From NCBI GenBank assembly GCA_023512835.1, contig CM042084.1, forward strand, positions 48,469,609 through 48,533,608: a stretch of DNA of 64,000 nt, written 5' to 3'. Every line of letters starts with the position of its first letter. Position 1 is the first letter of the stretch. The DNA is from Taxillus chinensis (lineage: Eukaryota; Streptophyta; Magnoliopsida; Santalales; Loranthaceae). This document shows, piece after piece, positions 18,665-30,071 of this stretch. The notes beneath the pieces are model-generated. The model was not told where the DNA came from, made no database searches, and saw only the letters and a program-made list of their open reading frames with translations. Made by a program: the position numbers and the translations under genes.

Positions 18665-19400
18665 ACAAAGAAGATTATACCCGCCATGAAAGAAGTTGTT
18701 AGAAAAGAAATTTTAAAATGAAAAAATGCGGGTATAATTTATGCTATTTTCGATAGTGAGTGGGTGAGTCCATTGCATGTTGTGCCCAAGAAAGGGGGCA
18801 TGACCGTGATTAAAAATGAGAAAAATGAATTGATCCCATCTCGCACCGTGACGGGGTGGAGAGTGTGTGTTGACTATAGAAAGTCGAATAAGGCTACTAG
18901 GAAGGATCATTTTCCTCTTCCTTTCATTGACCAAATGTTGGATAGGTTAGCAAGCTATAGTCACTACTCGCTTTTTAGATGGCTATTCGGGTATAATCAG
19001 ATCATGGTTAAGCCCGAGGACCAAGATAAGACCACCTTCACGTGCCCTTTTGGCACATTTGCATTTAGGAGAATGCCATTTGGGCTTTGTAATGCCCCCG
19101 CCACCTTCCAAAGGTGTATGATGGCTATTTTTCAAGGGTTTGGTTGAGGAGATCATGGAGGTCTTCATGGATGACTTCTCGGTGTTTGGTTCCTCTTACC
19201 AACAGTGCTTGAAAAATCTAGATGTGGTCTTAGAGAGATGTGAGGAGAAGGAACTAGTCCTAAATGGGGAGAAATGCCATTTCATGGTAACCGAGGGGAT
19301 AGTTCTAGGGCACAAGGTGTCTGCACATGGTTTGGAGGTAGACAAGGCAAAAATCTCCACTATTGAGACTCGCCACCTCCAACCAATGAAAAAGGAGTGA
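18665..19400 (+). pseudogene. pol: Athila reverse transcriptase, two frames
   Basis: First frame: PLHVVPKKGG, WRVCVDYRKSNKATRKDHFP, FGLCNAPATFQR. Second frame from 19140: VFMDDFSVFGSS, the catalytic pair of aspartates, and VLGHKVSAHGLEVDKAKI. A one-base change near 19137-19140 shifts the frame just before the catalytic motif. An in-frame TGA lies near 18659 and another near 18719. Confidence 0.85.
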
Positions 19401-19930
19401 GAAGTTTCCTTGGCCATGCTGGCTTTTATAGGAGATTCATTAAGGACTTCTCAAAAATTGCAAAACCCATGAGTAGGTTGTTAGAAAAAGACACAAGCTT
19501 TGAGTTTAATGCAGATTGCTTAGAAGCTTTCAACATCCTCAAGGGTAAGTTAGTCACCGCACTGTTATAGTCACACCGAATTGGGCTCAACCTTTTGAGC
19601 TAATGTGTGATGCGACCGGTTATGTTGTGGGGGTAGTCTTAGGGCAAAGGCGAGAAAAGGTGTTTAGGGTCATTTACTATGCTAGTAAGAACTTAGATGA
19701 TGCTCACCGTAACTATACCACCACTGAGAAAGAGTTGCTAGCCGTGGTTTATGGTTGCAACAAGTTTAGACCCTATCTTTTGGGGTCTAAAGTCATTGTT
19801 TATACTGATCATGCTGCATTGAAATATTTGTTTGCTAAAAAAGAAGCTAAGCCACGCTTGATTAGGTGGGTTCTCCTCTTTACAGGAATTTGACCTTGAA
19901 ATTAGAGACACAAAGGGAGCCCTAAATTCC
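19401..19930 (+). pseudogene. pol: Athila connection and RNase H
   Basis: Connection block (FLGHAGFYRRFIKDFS) at about 19412-19455 in one frame. RNase H in the frame 19603-19893 starts [16 protein letters not shown] and has [20 protein letters not shown] and [11 protein letters not shown]. Frame breaks occur near 19400, 19560 and 19885. Confidence 0.82.
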
Positions 19931-21310
19931 GTGGCTGATCACCTCTCCCGTGTGGAGAATGCACCTAAGTCTCTACCCATTGTAGATGACTTTCCTGATG
20001 AGAAGTTGTTTGAGATGCATCATCTTCCTTGGTTTCTTGACATAGCAAATTATTTAGCCACCGGGTTCATACCCAAGCAGTTAGACTACCACCAGAGAAA
20101 GAAATTGGTAGTGGATGCTAAGAAATTCATTTGGGAAGACCCAATTCTTTATAGGAGGTGTCCAGACCAAATCATTAGAAAGTGTGTCCTTGAGGAAGAA
20201 GTAGATGACATAATACATCATTGTCATGCATCACATTATGGGGGCCACTTTGGGGTGCAGAGAACTGTGGCTAAAATCATGCAGTGTGGCTTTTATTGGC
20301 CTCACATGGTGAAAGACACCTATGTCTACATCAAAAAGTGTGATAGATGTCAAAGGGTAGGTGGTCTATCTAGGAAAAATGAGATGCCATTAACTGGAAT
20401 CCTTCCAGTTGAAATTTTTGACATTTGGGGCATTGACTTCATGGGGCCATTCCCAAATTCTGATGGGCATTCATACATTTTGCTTGCTGTGGATTATGTG
20501 TCTAAGTGGGTAGAAGCTATTCCTACTAGAGTGAATGATGCTAGGGTTGTGACTCACTTCCTTACTAGGAACATCTTTAGCCGTTTTGGGACACCAAGGG
20601 CTATAATCAGTGATGAGGGTAGTCATTTTTGCAACAAATTGTTTGATAAATTATTGAACAAGTATGGTGTCACTCATATGAAGTCTTTAGCTTACCACCC
20701 ACAAGCTAATGGACAAGCAGAAGTGTCCAACAGAGAGATTAAGACCATTTTAGAGAAAACTGTTGGAGCCAATAGGAAAGATTGGTCTCAAAGGCTTGAT
20801 GAAGCCTTATGGGCATATAGGACAGCTTACAAAACTCCCATTGGGATGTCACCTTACCGTATTCTATATGGTAAGGCATGTCACTTGGCTGTGGAACTAG
20901 AACACAAGGCTCATTGGGCCGTGAAGAAGTTAAATTTTAACCCACAAGAGATCAAGGAGCTTAGGATGACTCAATTAATTGAGTTAGATGAGCTTAGGCT
21001 GGATGCCTATGATAGTGCTAAATTTTACAAAGAAAGAACTAAGAAATGGCATGATAGGCAACTCAACAATGAACCTTTAACCTTAGGACAGAAAGTTCTT
21101 CTATTTAACACAAGGTTGAGGTTATTTCCTGGAAAATTAAGGTCCAAGTGGATGGGACCTTTCGTGATAGTTGATAAGAAGCCATATGGGAGCTTTGAGC
21201 TCCAAGCTGTAGATGGCAAGAAATTTTGGGTGAATGGCAACAGACTGAAACCATACTTTGATTCAACTCAGAGGGAGATAGTTGATTCCTTCTCTTTCAC
21301 CATTGCCTAA
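19931..21310 (+). CDS. pol: Athila integrase (open, 459 codons)
   Basis: The longest uninterrupted coding frame in the window. The zinc domain HHCC is in [20 protein letters not shown] and [10 protein letters not shown] (about residues 96-140). The catalytic core has Asp in [11 protein letters not shown], Asp in [12 protein letters not shown] and Glu in [13 protein letters not shown]. After the core come [18 protein letters not shown] and a C-terminal DNA-binding part ([16 protein letters not shown]). The first codon is inside the polyprotein. It ends with TAA at 21310, followed by the conserved GGGAGGCAACCC hairpin. No chromodomain, as expected for Athila. Confidence 0.92.
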   Translation: MADHLSRVENAPKSLPIVDDFPDEKLFEMHHLPWFLDIANYLATGFIPKQLDYHQRKKLVVDAKKFIWEDPILYRRCPDQIIRKCVLEEEVDDIIHHCHASHYGGHFGVQRTVAKIMQCGFYWPHMVKDTYVYIKKCDRCQRVGGLSRKNEMPLTGILPVEIFDIWGIDFMGPFPNSDGHSYILLAVDYVSKWVEAIPTRVNDARVVTHFLTRNIFSRFGTPRAIISDEGSHFCNKLFDKLLNKYGVTHMKSLAYHPQANGQAEVSNREIKTILEKTVGANRKDWSQRLDEALWAYRTAYKTPIGMSPYRILYGKACHLAVELEHKAHWAVKKLNFNPQEIKELRMTQLIELDELRLDAYDSAKFYKERTKKWHDRQLNNEPLTLGQKVLLFNTRLRLFPGKLRSKWMGPFVIVDKKPYGSFELQAVDGKKFWVNGNRLKPYFDSTQREIVDSFSFTIA

Positions 21311-21353
21311 TCATAATTGAAAGTCTAGCTACAGACTTTAAATAAAGCGCTAG

Positions 21354-21369
21354 TTGGGAGGCAACCCAA
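21354..21369 (+). other. Inverted repeat TTGGGAGGCAACCCAA after pol
   Basis: Five-base arms TTGGG/CCCAA around AGGCAA, about 45 bp after the integrase stop. I recall this GGGAGGCAACCC motif as common after pol in Athila-like elements; role unknown. Confidence 0.6.
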
Positions 21370-22166
21370 TGTTTATTGCTATGTTTTATTTTATGTTATT
21401 TTCTTTTATTTATTTTATTCAATAAATTTGTTTGCAAGCTAACCATTGTGCAGGAGACTTTGTTCCTTTCTTAGCTAACCATGTGCAGGATGAGCAAATT
21501 ATTGGGTCCTGAACTTGTGGATTTATTTTTAAAGTCAAAGTCAAGGAGCAAGGAGCAAGTGAAGCCCAAAAGTGCTTGAAGATGGGCTCAACCAATTCAC
21601 GTGCAAGACTTAAAGATGGTCCATAATGCATAGGCAACTCAGTGGAGAAATTTGAGCCAGTTTGGACCTGAACGTGAATTTGAACGTGAATTGCCCAATT
21701 CACGTGCACCTTTTTTTGAGCTGTAACTTTCGGGAATGGTAGATGAAGACCATGTGAATCACGTTTACTCTTGCACGCGAATTGCTAGCTGTCATATGGA
21801 GGCCCAAAAATGCAAAATACCGATTTTAGCCCTCCTAGAAGCTTCAACCAATTCACGTGCAGAAGGGACTATTGCTTGCCAGCTCAAGGGGGACCCACCA
21901 CCAAAGTTTGGGACGATTCTGACCTGCACGCCATTTCAGCCAATTCACGTGCAGAGGCTATTTTGGTCAGAACACTCTGAAAAGTTAGGGGCACGTGTAT
22001 CAAGCCAAATGGAGCATCTTTCCTTCTGCACGCTATATAAAGGGAGGCCATCTTCAAAGGCTTCCACACCTAAATCACTCCAGATCTGAGTATTAGAGAA
22101 ACTCTGCCCTTTTACTCTCTTGCTCCTCATTTCTCTGCTCTTTGCTCTTATTTTCTCATTCCAAAG
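21370..22166 (+). promoter_or_regulatory. Candidate internal promoter of the Athila 3' ORF
   Basis: No ORF is supported here. From 21595 it has repeated AATTCACGTGCA-type modules: 21596, a palindrome TGAACGTGAATT-GCCC-AATTCACGTGCA at 21681-21708, then near 21853, 21942 and 21990 (CACGTG). A TATA box CTATATAAAGG follows at about 22030-22040, then a pyrimidine-rich 5' UTR-like stretch (22090-22160) and ATG at 22167. This is the layout of the LTR U3 in the same window. The promoter call is inference from motif order. Confidence 0.5.
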
Positions 22167-24484
22167 ATGGTGCGCACAAGGAGGACTGGCCAGGAGGAGG
22201 TGCACTCACCTAGTGCTGATAGCCAACCTGAGGAGGAGATACTCTTGGGGCATGCTCTTGATATGCAGGCTTTGGAGGCTTCGTGAGCCGGGCTGGGCTA
22301 GAGAGGTGGCTCTTAAAATTCAAAATCTGGGATTACAAAGGTTAGTATCGCCCAGCCAGCTATTTCCTATTCTCGCCCTACAAGAATTCTATGCATCTGT
22401 CTCTCGGGAGTGAGGATGAACCGATAGGGGTAGTGCAAGGGGTTTATGTCAGGATTACCCCTGAAATTATTAGACATTGCTTTAACCTCCCCGAACCCAG
22501 GTGATAGCTTCCCTCGCCTAAGCCTAGGAGAATTTGGCACCGCATGCAACTATGCTAGAAAATTTCAAAGTCGAAGGCGGTTACCAAGAATGGTTTTGTT
22601 GGAAAATTTAGATGCCTAGCTTACCTGGTAGGGAAATGCTTATTGATTCAGACCAGTGGGCTAGATAGTGTGCCTAAGCCACACCTGGAGTTCATGTATA
22701 GCATTGATCATATGCTAAATGTGGATTGGGCCACTACCATTTTTAAATGGTGGAAGAAAAACTCATCAAAGCAGATAAATGGCAGATTTTTGTGTTTGAT
22801 ATTTCAAAGCATGCCTACTTTGCATTTTTCCTCCATGGATACCATCACTTTTCCTTCTCACTTGCTTGTTAAGAGTATTGCATCTTGAAGGAGGTTTGGG
22901 GGTCGGCACCGCAGGTCATTGGGCAACCAATGTTCCTCCTCCATCACGGCCCGCTAGGCACGGTGTTCATGTGGAGCGATCCACGGACTTTGCAAGGGAG
23001 ACCTCTCCTCATGTGGATCAAAGGAAGCAAGACTTTATACAGACTCCCGCCATGTACATGCGGTTCAATGTACATAAAGAAGATATTTTCAATTTCTTTC
23101 AAGGCATTAGTGGACAAGTAGTGAGCGAAGTGGAGGTCATCAATTGGGCAGTCACTAATGGGCACATCACTAGTGCCCAATTTGAGGAATTAATGGCCCT
23201 CATCTCTGGAGACTAACAAGCTACTTCACAACCTAGAACCAGAGCATGGGAGGCTCCAGACGTAGCTACTCATGCATCACCTAGAGCATGGGAGGCCCCG
23301 AAGCTCCTCCTGCTTGCATCTACCGAAGCTTGGAGGCAAGAAACACATCAACTCAGGGAGGCAAATGCCGGAACCCAGCACGAGGTGGAAGCCCTGAGGA
23401 AGGACAATAAAGAAGTCAAAGGCCTCCTAGGCAAAATCTGGAAGGCCTTGAGCAAGAGGAAAGCATCAAAATGTTCCTATAGTGGAGATATCCGATGAAG
23501 AACCCTCTCCATCCCCCCGAAGATTCTTATCCGCCCAGGCGGATCCACCTCAACCAGAACCTTCGGCTCGGGCATCTTACTATCCCCCCCAGAGGAGGCG
23601 GCGCCGCAAGGGTATTCACCCTTCCATCCTTTTACCGATCCTGCATATTCTCAAGCTATTGTGCCTCGTTATACATCCTATCTCGTTGGGGTACATACAT
23701 GCTCGCCGAACCCGAAGACCTTCTTAGCCCTCCTATCTATTTAATCATTGATCCAGCCATATCATCTCATTGAGAGTCAAGCAGGCATTTGAAGACTTCA
23801 TTAATTCTCAGGTGTTAAGGGCTCGATTTGCAAGGGACATGGACCTCTTCACCTCGTTTATCCTTCAAAGGATTTTAGGCGATGAATATCTATATTCGGA
23901 TGAGGTGGACTTGTTTTTGCAGACTATGCGTTTTGTTGTGGAGGCCGAACCTCATAATTACCCACTGTCCCAGTATACATCCATTATACTGTGCGAGCTT
24001 TACGACCAACCTCTGTCTGAAAGTGTGTGGTGCCAGCGTATCAATGGTCACAATGAAGGGCACCGTCCTTGGCATGGTATGCACGTGGTGCTGATCCCTG
24101 TGCATATTGAACGTCATTATGTCTTGGTGCGAGTGGATTTGATGCAGGGGCATGCGATCTTTGTATGATCCAAGCCAAAATGAAGGGTTCAGCAGAAGAA
24201 AGAGACGGCTTGTTCATGGGCTCATCAAATGAATCAAGGATGCAATGAAGAAAGAAGGATTGTTGCAGGACAAGCTTCCTCTTATTCACCTCAACGAAAT
24301 AGAAATCCCTCAGCAGCCTGACCAATTCAGCTGTGGGATCTTTGTTTGCTACTACATTATGGCTATTCTGCAAGGGAAGGAAACTTGGGAAGTGCACAGC
24401 AAGATGTCGGTTGACTTTGTGGCTCAGGTGCGACGAATGGTGGCCAATGTCATCTACTATTACAGCTTGCCAAACCAGGGGTAA
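22167..24484 (+). pseudogene. Athila 3' ORF with C-terminal Ulp1/SENP-like (C48) peptidase, degenerate
   Basis: Starts MVRTRRTGQEEVHSPSADSQ at 22167, stops after 39 codons and continues in other frames. Blocks: GVVQGVYVRITPEIIRHCF near 22430-22490, resembling the domain of many plant transposon-associated proteins; FNVHKEDIFNFFQGISGQ near 23065-23120; a coiled-coil-like stretch 23290-23470; a proline/arginine-rich stretch from about 23475 that opens with PIVEISDEEPSPSP, a good match to SUMO-interacting motifs. The C48 set is His in ERHYVLVRVDL (about 24115), Asp in YDPSQN (about 24170), Gln six residues before Cys in QQPDQFSCGIFVCYYI (Cys at 24332). A small deletion near 24163-24170 and a stop near 24233 split the domain. 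Confidence 0.75.
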
Positions 24485-26042
24485 GTATTTTCCTACTCCC
24501 TATTTTATGCCATGAGGACATAGCATATTTTAAGTGTGGTGTATGGGGAGTGACTTGAGCCACTTGCTTGTCTTTTATGTTGTGATTGCATGTTTTATTT
24601 ATAATTTTCAAAAAAAAAAATGTTTTTAGTTGCATGATTGTTTGAGTTGTTTGCTTGAATGATTTGCTTGTGGAGGTATGGATATTAAGTATGCAATTTT
24701 GGCTTAAAATTTAATTTTTATGCCACATTAGTATCATGTTGTGATAAGGGTTTTTGAGTAGTTAAAATGTGCTCTGAATTAGTTTAATCATGTCTTTATC
24801 TTTTGAATGATATCACCATGTTGTTGGAGCTGAGTTTTGAATATTAGCTGAGCATGAAATGCTATGATAGACCTAAGTAACCCTTAAAGTTGAGTGAAAA
24901 AGAAATGCAAAATGAGAACAGCTTCTTTTTAGCCCTTGAGTGACATTTATGGTTTTTGGGTAATAGTTTGATTTGCTACTCGTCTTGCATTCAACATTGG
25001 TTATTTAATGGTAGGAGTCAAGTAAGCATGTGATTACTTATTAGTGCTCAGTGTTTGGTGTTTAGTTAGGATGCAAGACCTCTAAGTCACTGTGACTGTC
25101 TTTGCATTCTTTTCTTTATTGTGTGATATTATTGGAAAGGCTGTGATGCACATTGTGGAAAAAGCCCATCACATTATGAAAAGGGGCATTAGATGGAAAA
25201 TGGGATGTGAGACATCAATGAATTTCTGTCTCTCCTTATGTAGCATAATGGCAAGGAGTTTGCATTTGGAAAAAATCAGTTTTATTTGTGTTATGTGAAA
25301 AAAAAGAGAGTGAATAATCCATCAAGGGAGAGCATAAAATGCAACCTTGTAAGATTATTACTAAAAAAAAAACAAAAAAACAAAAAAAGAGAAAAGAAGA
25401 AGAAAAATTCAGAATAAAAGCCACACTGGCTTGATGTTTATGTGTGATTATTTATTTGTGAAGCCACATTGGCTGAATTGTGTTTTGTCTTGAGAGTGTT
25501 GAGCTCAATTCTTTAGCTCATGATTTTGTTTATTCAGTTATTAGAATAGAGTGTGAGTTCAAGTAAAGTAGAATAGAGGGTGTGTTTTCTTTGATGAGCA
25601 CAATAAGGAACTCTCATGATTGCTTGGCAAGTACTTAATCAATAGCTGATGGCGAGTGTAGAGATAGAGTTTTCCATCCATTGTTCATTGATAGGTATTG
25701 GGGCTTGAGAATTATTATATTTGAGTGAGGCTGCCATCCTTGGTAAGAACTTAAAGGGAAACTAGGTGCTATTTTATCATGGATTGCTTGCTCATATCTG
25801 AAATTTAAGTAGTGATATTGCATGGTTGTTGGACTTAGGGATATGGACATGAATGAACTAAGCTATGACTCATTTTGATGCTTAAATTCTCATTTCATCA
25901 TGATAGAGTTGCATGCTTAGGAAACCATGATTCTCCTTGATTGTTATTTTATTTTTCTTCCGTTTGACTGCGTGTTTATTTTATTTTTGCATGCTTGTAT
26001 GTTTTTGCTCGAGGACAAGCAATGGTTCAAGTGTGGTGTATT
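24485..26042 (+). other. Athila 3' noncoding region (1.56 kb)
   Basis: AT-rich, no supported gene. It has AAGTGTGGTGTATGGGGAG at about 24532, resembling the tract before the LTR, and an A-rich run at 25362-25412. Just before the LTR it has TTGCTCGAGGACAAGCAA (about 26006-26023), a hairpin with AGGA loop, then CAAGTGTGGTGTAT, the eroded polypurine region. Confidence 0.7.
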
Positions 26043-27543
26043 TGATAACATGCATTTTATGCTGTTATTCTAGTGTTTATTTAGGATGTTTAAGAGCATG
26101 ATTAGAGCCTTATTGCTTCATATATCATATATATTTGCTCTAACCCCTAGGAAGATGCTAGTTGCAAATACATGCGCTTTTAAGCTGTTTTGGCAGATTT
26201 TGGACCTCACTTTTGACATAGTAGATGGCCTCAAACAATTGGCGTGCAAGAACAAAAGTTTCTTAGAATGATGTCGTCTACCTACCACAGAAATTTCAGA
26301 GCATTTGGAGCTGATTTGAAGCTGCACGTGAATTCACCCATTTCACGTGCAAGCCTATTTTTGCCTCTCAGGCCTCTACAGGATGCAAGGAAGCTTGGGG
26401 AGAAGTTTGAGCTGATTTGGAGGTGCACGTGAATTCACCATATCACTTGCAAATTGGCGTGCAGAGATATTTTTGGACCAATCCTATCGTTTTTCCATGC
26501 TGATCATTTGTTTCTGAAGGCCCGTGTCCAAATTGTGGATGGAAGATAGAGATTTTAAAGTTTCGAGTGTTACTTATCAAAACTACACCGTTTTGATAAG
26601 TGGGCTAGGTTACACACCTTAAGGCCCATCCAAACTCTATAAATAAGAGCTCCACGCCCTCTTCTATGCATACCTAACCCCCCTACACGTTTTAAGAGAG
26701 AGAGAGAGGCTCCACGTCTTGGAGGTTGTCCTTGACCTAGGAGAGCAGCCGTCGCAGCAGTCGTCGCGGATTTTGGAGCCTGGATTTGAAGCTTTGTTGC
26801 GCGCGTGGTCAAGAAGAAGATGTTTAGCTTTTCTGCTATGGTTTTGCTTGTAATCATGCATGAGTAGTCTTTTAATCTAGGGGAGCAATGTAGCCCCCTT
26901 GTTGTTTTGCTGTGTTTATGAATATTTGGGTTTGGATGATTGAGTTTTGCATGTTTTATGAATCTGTTCTTAATCTCTAACTTTGGATGTACACCTTGGT
27001 ATTCTTAGCCCTAGTCTGGGGCGGATTGAGATTCATAACTTATTTGTGATTGGTGTGATCATTATCCTTTTGCAAGTATGATTTATTGGCTTTGCATGTT
27101 TGTGTGTTTAGATGACCATTCTGGCATACAACTCTTAAAAGGACCTCAATGACCATTTGTTGTCCTTGGCTTGTGTTTAGCATGTTTTCAATCAGACAAC
27201 CCTAATACCATGAACCAGTAGAGATAACATAGGGAGGTGAAATTGTGACCCTAGATGCTTTTAATCCTTGAATCTTAATCTTAAAATTTCTTTGTTTATT
27301 CAGAAAACCAAATAAAAATTAGATCTTTAGTTTAAAAAAGAAAATTTTTTGCCAAGACATTTTATAGAACAATAGTAATTGGGTGTTTTGATTTGAGAAC
27401 TAGAGAACTAGGCTAATCCCTGTGGGTTCGACTCCTTGCTTGCTGCTATTCTTTTAGTGCAAACTTAGGGAATTTATTATCTTGAAGAGAGATTTAACGA
27501 CATTAGCTAGCTCTTTTAGGGAGGCTAAAAATCTTGTCTGTCA
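26043..27543 (+). repeat. Athila 3' LTR (1501 bp)
   Basis: TGATAACATGCATTTTATGC ... AAAATCTTGTCTGTCA, near-identical to 14185-15697. Differences are mainly C/T and G/A changes, plus a 4-bp GA-repeat difference and a 9-bp indel. The following CGGAG is the target duplication. Confidence 0.93.
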
Positions 27544-27548
27544 CGGAG

Positions 27549-28240
27549 AGTTGGAGCTAAAGGGTCGTAGCTATAAAGGAACTCAGTTTATAAACCTCTA
27601 TGAAAGACTAAGGAAGAAAATCGAAGTTGAAGACTCGTAGAGTCGAAGCTTTTCAGACCACCAAGTCAAATATAGTAAACTGAGAGACTCGAAGGTCGTA
27701 GACCCGTAGAGTTAGAGTCGTAGACTTGTAGCTCCAATAAAAGTAGATCAGTTGTAATTGAAGAAGTCACTCTAAGCGCTATTCGGAGAGTCGCAGACTC
27801 GGAGACTCGTAGAGACACTGCAGAGTCGTAGATGTTAGTTAACAGAGTGACACAAAAAAAAAAGCTAAACCAACTTAATCTCCAGCCTCGAAAACTCTAG
27901 CCTCGAAGACTCGAAGATGTGAGTCGTAGGCTCGCAGAAACACCATAAAGCCTGAAGCAAAGACTTCGCAACTTTCTACAGGTGCTAGCTGAAACTTCGA
28001 GTCTCCTAACCTACGAGGCATCCACCTCCGAGGCAAACTTACAACCCTAAACACAGCCACTTAGCGATATTGTCGGCTAGGGTTTTTACAGTAAGCATGC
28101 GCCGTCCCGAGCAGTTGAGTGCATTTAATGACGCATTAATTGCTGCCAACTACCATCCACAAATGAACGGCCAAAGATCGACTGCATGCCAAAAATGCAG
28201 TATGGGCATCTTATCTGTAAATCAGAGCAGATCAACCCAT
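27549..28240 (+). repeat. Sirevirus-A 3' LTR, segment 3
   Basis: Resumes the GACTC/GAGTC-rich LTR after the Athila, then a non-repetitive part with TGCATGCCAAAAATGCAG near 28185. The last five bases CCCAT are duplicated at 39889-39893. Confidence 0.82.
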
Positions 28241-30071
28241 TGTCACGCCCCGGATTTCCAAACCGAGGAGACCGGAACATGACCCTCCCTTTACCCAAGT
28301 TGGATAAAGGGGTTAGAATACAACATACACTTCACACTTTATATTCAGAGACCAATCTTATATTTATTGAGTCCAAGCATAACAAATGTGTCCAAAACAT
28401 GCTTTTATTACATTAAACTTCACATTACAATATCTCCCCACTGGGGTTACAAAGCTTACACAAAAAACAGCCTAACTCAAATAATAATAAGCAAGCCACA
28501 AGCAGGACTTCCACCTTGGTGTTCCCACCTAATGCCTGTAGGTTCCTGTAAAGAAAACAACATGGTAGGAGGGGTGAGCAACCACAGCTCAGTAGGGATC
28601 ATGTCTCCCCAACCCATCCCATGCTCCTAATATCTACATGCCATGTGTACAAGTGCTGTGTCGTGATACAATTATTTCACCAGATATAATAACAGACCAT
28701 AGCAGCAAATACAATTATACACAGGCTGGTACATAAACATTCCCGGGCTTCCATAGCCACCAGGTTCCAAGAGCAGTCCTGGGCTTCCACAGCCACCGGG
28801 TTCCAAGAACAGTCCCGGGCTTCCACAGCCACCAGGTTCCAAGAATAGTCCCGGGCATCCATAGCCACAGGGTTCCACAAATCACAGCACACATAGCCAC
28901 ACATAGTCACACAGACATAACATCAAACACTTAGCATGTATAGCCTCACAGGTACAAAACCAAACAATTGGTGTGCATAACTTCACCGACACAACATCGA
29001 ACATGTAGCGTGCATACTTTCACAGGCTCATGAACCCAGCCGCACAGGCATTTTCTCAAACATGTAACAGGCATGTCACACAGGCATTTTATAGAACACT
29101 TTACATGCATCACACTAACACCATAAACACACCAAAAACGCCATTGAGGGCCAACATCCATATAGGAGATCACACCTATATGGATTTACATATAAATATT
29201 ATAGCATTAACAATAGAAACCTTACAAAACATCCACATAGGGCCTACCCCAGGAATAGACCCAGGAAAGACAAAAACCCCTACCCGTAAGAAAATGTATC
29301 ACCACAAAGAATGATCCTGCTCCCACGCCCGAACGTCGTCCGCCATCGAGGAACTCCACAGAAAGATGGCCAGAACTCTCCTCTCTCTTTCCCTCTCTCT
29401 GCGACGGCTGCGGTGGCTAAAGAAGAGAACCCTAAACCTAAAAGAAGAGGGCTCCTCATCCTTATATAGACCTCCCACTATCAAAACAACGTAGTTTTGA
29501 TTAAGTGAAAGCCAGCATCAAAACGACGTAGTTTTGATGGAACAAGCTACAACCTTCCCGCATCCATACACGCCAAAGTATCCACAATTCCAACATGGTC
29601 CTTTGGGAAAAGATGATTAGAATGACAAAACCAAGGTAACCATGCAAAAACATGTTTGCACACCAACTTGAACGCCAATTCCCCAATTGGCGTGCAGCTC
29701 CAAATGCACTCAAACTTTATCCCAAGCCTCCTTGCACCATGTAAAAGACATCCATGCAATAAAAACCTTGCACGCCAAATGGGTCCAATTCACGTGCACG
29801 TCCGTTTGGCCTGAAACTTCTGTGGTAGATAGAAGACATCATTCTAAGAATCTTTTGGTCTGCACGCCAATTCATCTGAGCCCATCTACTAGGTCAAAAT
29901 CTAGAAAGTTCTCATTCAGAAGGCAAGACTGACTAACTCAAAACACGGGTCCTTACATCCAAGGTGTTTTAGCTAAAGTGTGTGGGAAGGAAACTCCCTA
30001 AAACCCAACAATTTCCACTCACAAGGCATATGTGGTTAACTTCGTACATACCACAAACACGGGTCATTACA
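28241..30071 (-). repeat. Tekay-2 3' LTR (1831 bp)
   Basis: Read on the minus strand it starts TGTAATGACCCGTGTTTG and ends GGGGCGTGACA. A second LTR-like start TGTAAGGACCCGTG lies 114 bp inside (at 29957). A 36-bp tandem repeat (four copies, GGGCTTCCACAGCCACC core on the plus strand) is at 28740-28880. Palindromes and a TATA box lie near 29465-29545. Confidence 0.88.
28740..28880 (-). repeat. 36-bp tandem repeat in Tekay-2 LTR
   Basis: Four copies of a unit with GGGCTTCCACAGCCACC and GGTTCCAAGA. The matching array in the other LTR is at about 38055-38200. Confidence 0.85.

Larger units (their letters stand above)
14185..27543 (+). mobile_element. Athila-type Ty3/gypsy element, complete with both LTRs (13.36 kb)
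   Basis: LTRs 14185-15697 and 26043-27543, 5-bp duplication CGGAG at 14180-14184 and 27544-27548, and primer site TGGCGCCGTTGCCGGGGA at 15701-15718 (tRNA-Asp type, as in Athila). Order: Gag, protease (DLGAS), reverse transcriptase (FMDDFSVFG), RNase H, integrase, then a long 3' ORF with a C48 peptidase domain. By eye the LTRs differ at roughly 25-30 of 1500 positions plus two small indels, so the copy is young, yet most ORFs are frameshifted. It is probably not autonomous. Confidence 0.93.

Noticed and set aside
22120..22413. Separate small gene over the start of the Athila 3' ORF
   Set aside because: The frame has no recognisable content and overlaps the better-supported start MVRTRRTGQ in another frame.
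25092..25424. Small membrane-protein-like ORFs in the Athila 3' noncoding region
   Set aside because: Hydrophobic composition comes from T-rich or A-rich DNA, with no conserved motif, and the opposite-strand ORF spans the A-rich run.
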